From NCBI RefSeq assembly GCF_019083965.1, contig NZ_JAHRCY010000003.1, forward strand, positions 62,001 through 126,000: a DNA stretch of 64,000 nucleotides, in the 5' to 3' direction. Source of the stretch: Catellatospora tritici (GTDB lineage: Bacteria > Actinomycetota > Actinomycetes > Mycobacteriales > Micromonosporaceae). The notes beneath the pieces are model-generated. The model did no database searches. It saw only the letters and a list, made by a program, of their open reading frames with translations, and was not told the DNA's origin. Position numbers and translations under genes: made by a program. Shown in pieces: positions 55,980-64,000 of the stretch. Position 1 is the first letter of the stretch. Each line of letters begins with the position of its first letter.

Positions 55980-55983
<4 letters not shown>
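55129..55983 (-). CDS. ABC-2 type (DrrB-like) permease
   Basis: 284 residues with six hydrophobic segments. PLLFTAMFAYLLGGGM, DMEKGVFDRFKSLPMARIAPLAG and GISMMIMFPLTFMSNALVP are characteristic of daunorubicin-resistance DrrB-type permeases. The start ATG overlaps the ATPase stop by four bases (55980-55983), so the two form one operon. It would export a hydrophobic compound together with the ATPase. Confidence 0.88.
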
Positions 55984-56978
<995 letters not shown>

Positions 56979-57249
56979 GTGTTCGCTCCCTCGCGACCGG
57001 CGTCAACCGGTCGGGCAACAGCATCCACCGCGCCGGTTCCACCGCGCCTACACCGCGGTTTCACCGCTGATTCGGCCGACTTCGCGCTGGTCTCACCGGC
57101 GGTCGAGCCTGCTCGGACGGCGGGCCAAGAGGCGGCGGGCCGCGCGCCGGACCAGGCTGCAACCACATCGAATCCTGGAAAAGCTTGCTCAAACGTCGTC
57201 ACGCGGCGCATAGTTCGAGGAAGCCGCCCCCTTTGTAAGGAATGCCACT

Positions 57250-57546
57250 GTGCTTGCTGACACCTTTCCTCCTGCAAATCCCGATGTGAGCGTTCTGACC
57301 GAGATGACGCACGAGGCGATGGTGGCTCGCTGGCAGCAGGGCCTGGTCACGCCGATGTCCTCGACGATCGACACCATCGCCAAGACCGACGGCAGCTGGT
57401 GGACCGCCAGCGAGGGCGCGTGGCAGCGGGTCGCGCAGGCTGACCGCAACGAACGGCTCGACTACCACCACGACCGCTTCGGGTCGACCTGCCAGGCCAA
57501 GGGTCCGGTGGGGTCCCAGTGGGGCGGTTCCGGCCGGCGCGGATAA
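57250..57546 (+). CDS. 98-residue protein of unknown function with a strong ribosome site
   Basis: AAGGAA (57237-57242) seven bases before the GTG at 57250 gives a good initiation site. The protein is hydrophilic, rich in Trp, His and Ala, with TKTDGSWWTASEGAW-like (residues ~48-60) and ERLDYHHDRFGSTCQAKG segments, and has no signal peptide or span. Not recognised. It is divergent from the DrrA gene and followed by a hairpin. A small peptide product or regulator is possible; coding status is moderate. Confidence 0.45.
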   Translation: MLADTFPPANPDVSVLTEMTHEAMVARWQQGLVTPMSSTIDTIAKTDGSWWTASEGAWQRVAQADRNERLDYHHDRFGSTCQAKGPVGSQWGGSGRRG

Positions 57547-57554
57547 CCACCCGC

Positions 57555-57592
57555 GAAACGGGCCATGTCCGAGTACGGACCCGGCCCGTTTC
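57555..57592. terminator. bidirectional hairpin between the small ORF and the DUF1295 gene
   Basis: GAAACGGGCC (57555-57564) pairs with GGCCCGTTTC (57583-57592), with an inner GTCCG-AGTA-CGGAC stem. It touches the DUF1295 stop codon. Confidence 0.6.
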
Positions 57593-58412
57593 AGCGGATC
57601 GCCGCTGAGGCGCCGCGTCGTGGCGGCCAGGGGACGATCGGCGAGGTGACCGCCTGGTAGTCGGCGTACTCCGGGTAACGGGAGCGGGTGATGCTCTCGG
57701 TGAAGACCGTCGAGCCGACGAACAGCGCGGTGAGCAGCACCGCGCCCAGCACCGTCCACTGCGCGACGGAACCCGCCGCGACCGCCCCGAAGCCGAACAC
57801 CACCCACCACTGCGCCTGCTCGAAGAAGTAGTTGGGGTGGCGCGAGTACTTGAACAGCCCCGTCCGCAGGAACCGCGACTCGGGCTCCTGACCGGCCGCG
57901 ACCGCCGCGTGCTTGCGCCGGTGGAAGCTCCACTGCTGCTGGTCGGCCACGGTCTCCCCGGCGAGCAACGCGAGGAACACCACCGCGAGCGCCGCGTCGA
58001 GCGCTCCGAACGGCCGCGGGTGGCTCAGCGCCGTGTCCGCGGGCAGGCTGATCAGCAGCAGGATGATGTTCTGGTACACCGTGATGAACAGCAGGTTGAA
58101 GACCTGGAACTGCCACGGCGTCAGCCGCGCCCGCAGGATCGCCCACCGGTAGTCCTCCCCGCCGGGGGCGTACCCGCCGCGCCGGGCGAAGTTGAACGTC
58201 AGCCGGGCTCCCCACAGCAGCACCAGCGCGGTCAGCACGTTCAGCCGGGTGTCGGCGAAGTCGGCTGAGGCGGCGAACACCGCGACGTACCCCACCGGGA
58301 TGATCGACCAGATCCGGTCCACCCACGAGTGCTCGCCGCTGATCAGGGAGGCGGTCCAGGTCGCGGCGCAGGCACCGGCACAGATCCACAGGCAGACGAT
58401 GAGGGCGTCCAT
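57591..58412 (-). CDS. DUF1295 (steroid 5-alpha-reductase-like) membrane protein
   Basis: 273 residues from the ATG at 58412; the frame extends to 58574 but that part is Arg/Pro-rich and lacks a span. About six to seven hydrophobic segments, with the family motifs GARLTFNFARRGGYAPGGEDYRWA split over the loop after the third span and FLRTGLFKYSRHPNYFFEQAQWW near the C terminus, which bind NADPH/heme-like cofactors in relatives of 5-alpha reductases/isoprenylcysteine methyltransferases. Specific substrate unknown. Confidence 0.85.
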   Translation of the reverse strand: MDALIVCLWICAGACAATWTASLISGEHSWVDRIWSIIPVGYVAVFAASADFADTRLNVLTALVLLWGARLTFNFARRGGYAPGGEDYRWAILRARLTPWQFQVFNLLFITVYQNIILLLISLPADTALSHPRPFGALDAALAVVFLALLAGETVADQQQWSFHRRKHAAVAAGQEPESRFLRTGLFKYSRHPNYFFEQAQWWVVFGFGAVAAGSVAQWTVLGAVLLTALFVGSTVFTESITRSRYPEYADYQAVTSPIVPWPPRRGASAAIR

Positions 58413-58518
58413 GATCGGGCACTGTAGCCGGGCAATCGGCTCGCGCATACCGGCCGTGAAGCCGGTCCGGCCCGGATCCGCGCGCGTCAGGGGCGGGCGG
58501 ATCCGGGCCGGACGGTGT

Positions 58519-59901
58519 TCAGCAGGGGCCGTTGTCGGTCCAGACGCCCTGGCCGTTGTTGCCGGGGATGTCACCCTGGGTCCACCACTTGGCGGTCCAC
58601 TTGTGCCCGTTGTACGAGACGACGCTGCCGCCGCCGTACGCGGTCGTGGCGACCCAGGCCGGTGCGGTGCACTGGCCGCCCGGCGGCGGCGAGCTCGGCG
58701 TGCCCGAGCAGGCGCCCTGGTCGAGCCACACCCCGGCGGTGCCGGGGGTCTCGCCCTGGGTCCACCACTGCGCTTTCCACGTGTGGCCGTTGTAGGACAC
58801 CAGCGAGCCGCCGGTGTACGCGGTGCCGCTGGCCCAGGCCGGTGCGGTGCAGCCGCCGGGCGGCGTGGAGGGCGGCGTGGACGGCTGGGTCGTCGGCGGG
58901 GTGGCCCCGGCGAACCGTGCGGTGTACTTCGTGAAGTCCCAGGCGGCCTGCGGCACGCTGCTGCAGGTGCCGGAGGTGGTGCTCTGGTTGGGGTCGGCGC
59001 ACTGCCGGTCGCGGTTGACCGACCAGTACGTGTACCGGGCCAGTCGGTGGCCGGTCGCGTAGTCGAGCACGGACTGGAAGTCGGCCTGCCGGAAGTACTC
59101 CCCGGCGTCGCTGCGGCCGTTCATCATCGACACGCCTTCGTGGGCGTACGCGACGTCGCTGCTCCAGCCGAACGTGGTCATCAGGATCGAGTGGAACGCC
59201 TCCAGCGCGCTGATCTGGCTGGACGCGCCGTTGAACCCGCCGTCGAACGGCATGATCGAGTAGTTGGCGGGGGTGAAGCCCAGGCCCTTGGCGTCGTTGA
59301 GCATCTGCTGGCCGAACCAGCCGGTGCCCGACGCGGTCCCGGCGGTGGTCACCGAGACGTACAGGCCGGGGTTGTCGCGCTGGAGGATCTGGGCGGCGCC
59401 GAGTTCGTTGTGCACGGCCGCGGCGTTCTCGTACTCGGGCTCCTCGAGGTCGAAGTCGATGGCCTTGAGCCCGTACTTGGTGACGACCTGCTGGTAGGCG
59501 GCGGCGGTGGCGGCCGGGGTGCCGCAGGTCTGGCCGAGCTTCGTGCCGCCGTACCCGCCGATCGAGACGCTCACGTCGCCGCCGTTGGCGCGGATCCGGC
59601 TGATCAGGTTGGCGGCCTCGGTGTCACTGGACACCGGGCGGGTGCCGTCCCAGGTCGGCGTGCAGCCGCCGCCGTTGGGGGCGAGGATGAACGCCAACTG
59701 GAACGCCTTCTGGCCGGTCGCGTTCATGACCGGGATGGGGTCGGGCGGGCTGTTGTCGAACGGCATCAGGTACGGCGCCGAGGCGTACCAGTTGCTGGTC
59801 AGCGCGGCGTCGGCGGACGGTGCCGAGATGACGATCGCGGTCGCGGCGGCGAGCAGGCTCGTCCCGATCGATCCCAGTACCGCCAAGCTTCGTCGTTGCA
59901 T
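58519..59901 (-). CDS. GH18 chitinase with two C-terminal CBM5/12 modules
   Basis: 460 residues. Signal peptide QRRSLAVLGSIGTSLLAAA, cleavage near ADAALT. The GH18 catalytic domain carries SVSIGGYGG and AIDFDLEEPE (D-x-D-x-E; the last Glu is the acid). A Thr/Pro linker, then two ~45-residue CBM5/12 domains (CTAPAW...YNGHTWKAQWWTQGETPG and CTAPAW...YNGHKWTAKWWTQGD), typical chitin-binding repeats. Good GGAGGTG ribosome site at the start. Extracellular chitin degradation. Confidence 0.93.
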   Translation of the reverse strand: MQRRSLAVLGSIGTSLLAAATAIVISAPSADAALTSNWYASAPYLMPFDNSPPDPIPVMNATGQKAFQLAFILAPNGGGCTPTWDGTRPVSSDTEAANLISRIRANGGDVSVSIGGYGGTKLGQTCGTPAATAAAYQQVVTKYGLKAIDFDLEEPEYENAAAVHNELGAAQILQRDNPGLYVSVTTAGTASGTGWFGQQMLNDAKGLGFTPANYSIMPFDGGFNGASSQISALEAFHSILMTTFGWSSDVAYAHEGVSMMNGRSDAGEYFRQADFQSVLDYATGHRLARYTYWSVNRDRQCADPNQSTTSGTCSSVPQAAWDFTKYTARFAGATPPTTQPSTPPSTPPGGCTAPAWASGTAYTGGSLVSYNGHTWKAQWWTQGETPGTAGVWLDQGACSGTPSSPPPGGQCTAPAWVATTAYGGGSVVSYNGHKWTAKWWTQGDIPGNNGQGVWTDNGPC

Positions 59902-60001
59902 GTTCCCACCTCCGGGGGCAGAAGAAGAAACTGTTAATAAGCTTTACGATTTTGGACCATACGCTTCCATCGATGCTTGGGAAATCGCCCACACCAAAGT
60001 T

Positions 60002-60035
60002 GACGGCCGAATGCCACATCGGGCATTCGGCCGTC
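60002..60035 (-). terminator. 14-bp perfect hairpin after the permease-prefix gene
   Basis: GACGGCCGAATGCC (60002-60015) pairs with GGCATTCGGCCGTC (60022-60035), loop ACATCG. Ends the PadR/permease operon. Confidence 0.65.
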
Positions 60036-60050
60036 CTGATGGTGGTGCGA

Positions 60051-60917
60051 TCAGTCGCGCGGCTTGAACAGGGTGCGCGCCAGCAGGAGCATCATCGCCA
60101 GCAGGCCACCGAGCAGCGCCAGCCACGACCAGGCCCAGCCGACCGCGAGTGTCAGCACCACGAACCCGCCCAGCGCCGCCAGCCAGATCGTGGCGGAGTA
60201 GATCCCGAACCGGGCCGCCGCGGCCGGGTCGCCGGCGAACGGCTCCAGTTCCCCGTGCTCGCGCTGCATCCGGACCACCCACGGCTTGTGTCGGTTGGTC
60301 TGGGTCACGCCCAGCCAGGTGAACGCGACCGCCGCGACGACCAGCAGCACCCCGCCCGCGACCAGCGGGCCGACGGCCCACTCCGGTTCGGCGGCCGCGA
60401 TGGTCCCGGCACCGGCCAGGCCCAGCGCGGCGGCCGCGCCGTAGGCCAGCGCCCGGCCGGTGGGCAGGGGATAGTTGGTCGTGGTCTCCTGCCGCAGTGC
60501 GTCGGCCGTGATCAGGCCGCCGGTCACCGCCAGCACCACGACGGCCGGCACCTCCCATGCGGTCGCCACGGTGTAGAGCACCGACAGGGTCAGGACCGCC
60601 AGCGCACCGGCCGCCAGCAGCGACAGCAGCAGCGTCCGTACGACGAACGCCGGGCGCGGCCGCACTCGCTGGTCCAGCCACGGCGTCGACGGCGTACCGG
60701 CGGCGTCGGCCACGATCGACCGCACGTCGCCGAGCTCGGCCATCGCCCGCTGCGCGGACACGTCCCCGCTGACGCCGGACTGTTCCAGTTCGGCCACCCG
60801 GGCCACCAGGTTGGCGCGCATCTCCTCCTTGAGATCGCGGGCCTCGGGGGTCAGCTCGATGCCGGCGAACGCCTCGTCAAGGAGGCGATGGATCGCCAGG
60901 CTGCTATCGGTCATCAC
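60051..60917 (-). CDS. permease-prefix/HAAS-domain membrane protein
   Basis: 288 residues. N-terminal ~75 residues are a helical HAAS/permease-prefix-type domain (LTPEARDLKEEMRANL; SAQRAMAELGD), followed by six hydrophobic segments. Gene overlaps the PadR stop by four bases (ATGATGA), the classic PadR-linked HAAS arrangement. Probably an accessory of a membrane stress response; true function unknown. Confidence 0.8.
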   Translation of the reverse strand: MMTDSSLAIHRLLDEAFAGIELTPEARDLKEEMRANLVARVAELEQSGVSGDVSAQRAMAELGDVRSIVADAAGTPSTPWLDQRVRPRPAFVVRTLLLSLLAAGALAVLTLSVLYTVATAWEVPAVVVLAVTGGLITADALRQETTTNYPLPTGRALAYGAAAALGLAGAGTIAAAEPEWAVGPLVAGGVLLVVAAVAFTWLGVTQTNRHKPWVVRMQREHGELEPFAGDPAAAARFGIYSATIWLAALGGFVVLTLAVGWAWSWLALLGGLLAMMLLLARTLFKPRD

Positions 60918-61324
60918 GATCGCCTTCCTGAACGGCTGGTGCCCGGGTCGGCGGACTTGCCGAGTCGGAGCAGGGAATCGATGAGGCCGCGGGTGATCTC
61001 CCAGGCCTGGACGTTGTGGCCGTAGACGGCCCGGCCCGCATCGGTGATGCGGTAGTACTTGCGGCGGCCGCCCTGGGTCTCGTCGCCCCAGAAGGCCTCC
61101 ACCAGGCCGTCCTTGAGTAGCCGTCGGTAGCTGGCGTAGAGGGTGGCTTCCTTGATCTCGTACGCCCCGCCGGTGGCGTCGCGGATGGTCTTGAAGATCT
61201 CGAAGCCGTAGCTCTCGCCCTGGCTCAGCACCGCCAACACGATCGTGTCGGTGTGCCCCCGCAGGAGGTCGGCTGCGAACGCGTCGCTCGCCAAAAATGT
61301 ATCGCTGTCAAACTTCTCGGGCAC
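60914..61324 (-). CDS. PadR-family transcriptional regulator
   Basis: 136 residues from the GTG at 61324; earlier in-frame ATG would read through the promoter palindrome. Winged helix with FAADLLRGHTDTIVLAVL, SYGFEIFKTIR and EATLYASYRRLLKDGLVEAFW, followed by the RRKYYRITDAGRAVY wing and a long C-terminal helix. Standard length for PadR-s1 members. The first gene of a two-gene operon with the HAAS membrane protein; likely autoregulated through the palindromes at 61329-61351. Confidence 0.88.
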   Translation of the reverse strand: MPEKFDSDTFLASDAFAADLLRGHTDTIVLAVLSQGESYGFEIFKTIRDATGGAYEIKEATLYASYRRLLKDGLVEAFWGDETQGGRRKYYRITDAGRAVYGHNVQAWEITRGLIDSLLRLGKSADPGTSRSGRRS

Positions 61325-61328
61325 GGCT

Positions 61329-61351
61329 AGTACTGTAACAGATAAAGTACT
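61329..61351. promoter_or_regulatory. candidate PadR operator
   Basis: AGTACT (61329-61334) recurs at 61346-61351, with the palindrome CTGT-A-ACAG (61333-61341) between them. The site starts five bases before the PadR start codon, so a bound dimer would block its promoter. Confidence 0.45.
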
Positions 61352-61481
61352 CCAACACGCAAATGCTCTGGTCGGCGAGCGGGCACGGCTGACAAGCCCG
61401 TCCACAACGACGTCAACACTGTTGTCGAATCACCAGCCGGGCGGCCGAGTCGACCCCTGTTGATCACGTGTGAAACTCCGC

Positions 61482-61507
61482 GAGGTGGAGCCCCCACGCT
61501 CCACCTC
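61482..61507 (+). promoter_or_regulatory. 9-bp 5'-UTR hairpin of the M6 protease gene
   Basis: GAGGTGGAG (61482-61490) pairs with CTCCACCTC (61499-61507), perfect stem, 8-base loop, 12 bases upstream of the GGGGAGGGA ribosome site. May stabilise the mRNA or sense conditions. Confidence 0.45.
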
Positions 61508-61532
61508 TTGCGTTCCTGGGGAGGGACCCACG

Positions 61533-63839
61533 ATGAGAAAGCTGACCTCCGCCGTCGTCGGCGCGGCAGGAGCGGCCATCCTGGTCGCCGCCGCCCTGCA
61601 GTGGCCGGCCGGCGCGGCACCCGCCACGAGCGGAGCCGCTGCCCGGCCCGCGGCCGACGGCGCGGACCACCGGGCGGACAACCGGCCCGGTCCGCGTACC
61701 AAGCAGTGGACCGACAAGCGCAAGGCCGCCCTGGCCATGGTCGGCCGCGGTCAGGCGCGGATCGACGCGAAGGGCAACGTCACGGTCGACGACGAGACCA
61801 ACAACGTCGTCGAGGTGGCCTTCGAGAAGACCGACAAGATCTTCACGATCCTGGCCGAGTTCGGTACGCAGAGCGCCGGCAAGTACGGCACCGCCCCCGG
61901 CCCGCTGCACAACCAGATCCCGCAGCCCGACCGCGCCGCGGACAACTCCACCGGCTGGTCCGCCGACTTCAGCACCGCCCACTACGAGAACCTGTTCAAC
62001 GGCTCCGGCGAGTCGATGAAGAGCTTCTACGAGCAGTTGTCCTCGGGCAAGTACTCGGTCACCAACACCGTCAGCGACTGGGTCCAGGTGCCCTACAACG
62101 AGTCCTACTACGGCGACAACGCCATCGAGGACAACGGCGGCTCGTGGGCGTTCATCGCCGACACCGGCAACGCCTGGTACCAGCACGCCCTGGCCAGCAT
62201 GACCCCCGCCCAGATCAACGCCTACCTGGCGCAGTTCGACGTGTGGGACCGCTACGACTTCGACAACGACGGCAACTTCGACGAGCCCGACGGCTACCTC
62301 GACCACTTCCAGGCCGTGCACGCCGGTGAGGGCGAGGACGCCGGCGGCGGCGCCCAGGGCGAGGACGCCATCTGGTCGCACCGCTGGTTCGTCAACCCGA
62401 CCGACTTCGGCCTGACCGGCCCGAGCGTCGGCGGCCAGCAGAACCTGTCCGGCGGCGCCCGGATCGGCAACTCGAACTACTGGCTGGGCGACTACACCAC
62501 CGAGCCCGAGAACGGCGGCCTGGGCGTGTTCGCCCACGAGTTCGGCCACGACCTCGGCCTGCCCGACTACTACGACACCAACAGCGGTGACAACAGCACC
62601 TCCTTCTGGACCCTGATGAGCTCCGGCTCGTGGCTGGGCCACGGCGCCGAGGCCAACGAGGGCATCGGCACCACGCCGGGTCTGATGGGCCCCGAGGAGA
62701 AGCTGTTCCTCGGCTGGCTGGACTACCGCACGGTCGCCACCGGCCAGAGTGGCAGCATCCTGCTCGACCCGGCCCAGGACGCCAACACGGCCAACGCCCA
62801 GGCGATCAAGGTCAACCTGCCGCCCGCCACGACGTCGACGACCTACACCACCCCGGCCTCCGGGCAGTACGCCTGGTGGACCGGCAGCGCCGACCAGCTC
62901 AACGAATCCCTGTCGCACGCCGCGCCCGCCGCCTCCAAGATCAACGTGACGGCCAAGGCGTGGTACGACATCGAGTCCGGCTACGACTACCTCTACTTCG
63001 AGTACTCCACCGACGGCGGCGCGACCTGGGCGCAGGCCGGCCAGCCCATCACCGGCTCCTCCAGCGGCAAGTGGACCACGCTGCGCTACTCCTACACCGC
63101 CGGCGGCGCGGCCACCCAGTTCCGGTTCCGCTACCAGACCGACGGCGGCGTCCACTTCGCCGGCGCGTTCCTCGACGACATCACGGCAAAGGCCGGCAAC
63201 ACCACGGTGTTCACCGACGACGTCGAGCAGCCCGGCAGCTGGATCGCCACCGGCCAGTGGCAGCGCTCCACCGGCACCGTGTCGACCTCGGCCGACCGGT
63301 ACTACCTGCTGGAGAACCGCCAGTACACCGGCTACGACGACACGCTGCGCACCGGGCCGTACCAGTTCAGCTACGCCTACAGCGCGCCGAACAAGGTCGA
63401 GTTCTTCCCGTTCCAGCCCGGCATGCTCGTCTGGTACGTCAACCACGGCGTGGAGGACAACAACACCTCGCAGCACCCGGGCACCGGCCTGTCGCTGCCG
63501 GTCGACGCGCGGCCCGTGCCGCTGGTCTACGCCGACGGCACCAGCCCGACCAACCGCCGCCAGCCGTTCGACGCGACGTTCGGCGTCCAGCCCGTCCCGC
63601 AGGTGTGCCTGCACAAGGAGGCGCTGGTCGGCAGCGGCAAGTCGCAGACCGTACAGACCCTGTCGGCCTGCGCCTCGGCCAACGCCGGGATCCCGACGTT
63701 CAACGACACCAACCCGTCGGCGTACTACTACAGCGCCAACCCGACCAACAGCGTGCTGGTCGCCGGGCACGGCGTGACCGCCACGGTCACCGGGCAGTCG
63801 GGCAACGTCCTGACCGTCAACGTGGTCAACCCGGCCTGA
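61533..63839 (+). CDS. secreted M6-family (immune inhibitor A-like) metalloprotease
   Basis: 768 residues. Signal peptide RKLTSAVVGAAGAAILVAA ending near AGAAPA; propeptide to about residue 110. Catalytic domain includes VFAHEFGHDLGLPDYYD with HExxH (H335, E336, H339), and a downstream Met-turn-like SSFWTLMSSGSWLG. C-terminal part carries beta-sandwich segments (WYDIESGYDYLYFEY; FRYQTDGGVHFAGAFLDDI), as in immune inhibitor A proteases. Start from ATG 61533 with a strong GGGGAGGGA six bases upstream. Extracellular peptidase, calcium/zinc-dependent by family. Confidence 0.93.
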   Translation: MRKLTSAVVGAAGAAILVAAALQWPAGAAPATSGAAARPAADGADHRADNRPGPRTKQWTDKRKAALAMVGRGQARIDAKGNVTVDDETNNVVEVAFEKTDKIFTILAEFGTQSAGKYGTAPGPLHNQIPQPDRAADNSTGWSADFSTAHYENLFNGSGESMKSFYEQLSSGKYSVTNTVSDWVQVPYNESYYGDNAIEDNGGSWAFIADTGNAWYQHALASMTPAQINAYLAQFDVWDRYDFDNDGNFDEPDGYLDHFQAVHAGEGEDAGGGAQGEDAIWSHRWFVNPTDFGLTGPSVGGQQNLSGGARIGNSNYWLGDYTTEPENGGLGVFAHEFGHDLGLPDYYDTNSGDNSTSFWTLMSSGSWLGHGAEANEGIGTTPGLMGPEEKLFLGWLDYRTVATGQSGSILLDPAQDANTANAQAIKVNLPPATTSTTYTTPASGQYAWWTGSADQLNESLSHAAPAASKINVTAKAWYDIESGYDYLYFEYSTDGGATWAQAGQPITGSSSGKWTTLRYSYTAGGAATQFRFRYQTDGGVHFAGAFLDDITAKAGNTTVFTDDVEQPGSWIATGQWQRSTGTVSTSADRYYLLENRQYTGYDDTLRTGPYQFSYAYSAPNKVEFFPFQPGMLVWYVNHGVEDNNTSQHPGTGLSLPVDARPVPLVYADGTSPTNRRQPFDATFGVQPVPQVCLHKEALVGSGKSQTVQTLSACASANAGIPTFNDTNPSAYYYSANPTNSVLVAGHGVTATVTGQSGNVLTVNVVNPA

Positions 63840-63863
63840 CGAGCCGCTGAGGGAGCACCGCGC

Positions 63864-63899
63864 AAAGGGCCGGGGGCAGGCATCGCCTCCCGGCCCTTT
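63864..63899 (+). terminator. intrinsic terminator after the M6 protease
   Basis: AAAGGGCCGGG (63864-63874) pairs with CCCGGCCCTTT (63889-63899), followed by a short T-rich stretch (TTTCCGTTT). Twenty-five bases after the stop. Confidence 0.7.
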
Positions 63900-63925
63900 C
63901 CGTTTCTGGGTACGGGCCAGACCAG

Positions 63926-64000
63926 TCAGCCGACCGCGAACGCCGTGCGGTGGCCCGGCACGCCGACGGCCGCGGCGGCGCGGGCGACCGTGTCGACACC
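63926..64000 (-). CDS. C-terminal end of a gene that runs off the window
   Basis: 24 codons ending in TGA at 63926-63928 (GVDTVARAAAAVGVPG, then HRTAFAVG), with the high third-position GC of a real gene. Family cannot be judged from this fragment. Confidence 0.4.
   Translation of the reverse strand, partial: GVDTVARAAAAVGVPGHRTAFAVG

Noticed and set aside
57199-58422. A 407-codon minus frame overlapping the DUF1295 gene
   Set aside because: It is out of frame with the DUF1295 membrane protein, which has clear family motifs; the alternative is Arg/Ala-rich filler.
59902-60001. A DasR-type operator before the chitinase
   Set aside because: Only half of a TGGTC-type site is visible (near 59955), which is too weak to call.

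Overview
The window is high-GC DNA (strong G/C bias at third codon positions, many GTG starts, GGAGG-type ribosome sites) from a filamentous actinomycete. BTAD/SARP-type regulators, an ECF42 sigma factor with a DGPF partner, a DrrAB-like exporter and many secreted polymer-degrading enzymes point to Actinomycetia. Micromonosporaceae is my best guess, but it rests on protein style rather than on any marker gene. I see no rRNA gene, no canonical tRNA and no CRISPR array.

Layout. 0-8.4 kb: a decayed methyltransferase end, an EgtD-like methyltransferase, a 10-TM-type EamA exporter and a SolA-like N-methyl amino-acid oxidase, then a flavodoxin, an M15 peptidase lipoprotein and a secreted protein. 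8.7-15.5 kb: a promoter, a structured leader RNA and a six-gene operon centred on methionine, SAM and tRNA: a divergent SAM-hydroxide-adenosyltransferase (DUF62) homologue, metK, a B3/B4 tRNA-editing-domain protein, a methyltransferase, a TIR-pentapeptide protein and metG. Convergent to it, 15.6-20.9 kb holds a large BTAD/ATPase/TPR regulator with an alpha/beta hydrolase and an M20 peptidase. 21-24.5 kb: a TIR-like protein and a DGPF/ECF42/SRPBCC operon.

24.6-35.3 kb is a conflict-type region: a 2,151-residue RHS protein ending in an aerolysin-like domain, a small lipoprotein (candidate immunity protein), and two tandem TIR-TPR proteins with apparently leaderless starts. 35.6-47 kb is mixed: GH11 xylanase with CBM2, membrane proteins, a serine hydrolase-fold lipoprotein without its catalytic Ser/Lys, an ArsR/SRPBCC pair with a perfect operator, an MBL-fold/GlxA-type divergent pair, a 1,384-residue subtilase and a GYD protein. 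47-52 kb: two paralogous AraC regulators flank an isolated TnpB whose third RuvC acidic residue is histidine. 52-57 kb: an AfsR-like regulator convergent with DrrAB-like ABC genes. 57-64 kb: a DUF1295 membrane enzyme, a GH18 chitinase, a PadR/permease-prefix pair, an M6 metalloprotease and the tail of one more gene.

The best candidate for an undescribed system is the 8.7-15.5 kb SAM/Met/tRNA operon with its leader RNA. MetK and MetG there lack the neighbours I would expect for the housekeeping genes, so they are probably extra copies. They are packed with a SAM-cleaving-fold protein that has lost the usual active-site motifs, a tRNA-editing-type domain and a putative NADase. The next best are the RHS/aerolysin/lipoprotein pair and the TnpB-like gene between AraC paralogues. 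All functions are inferred from reading the sequence; no database search was run.
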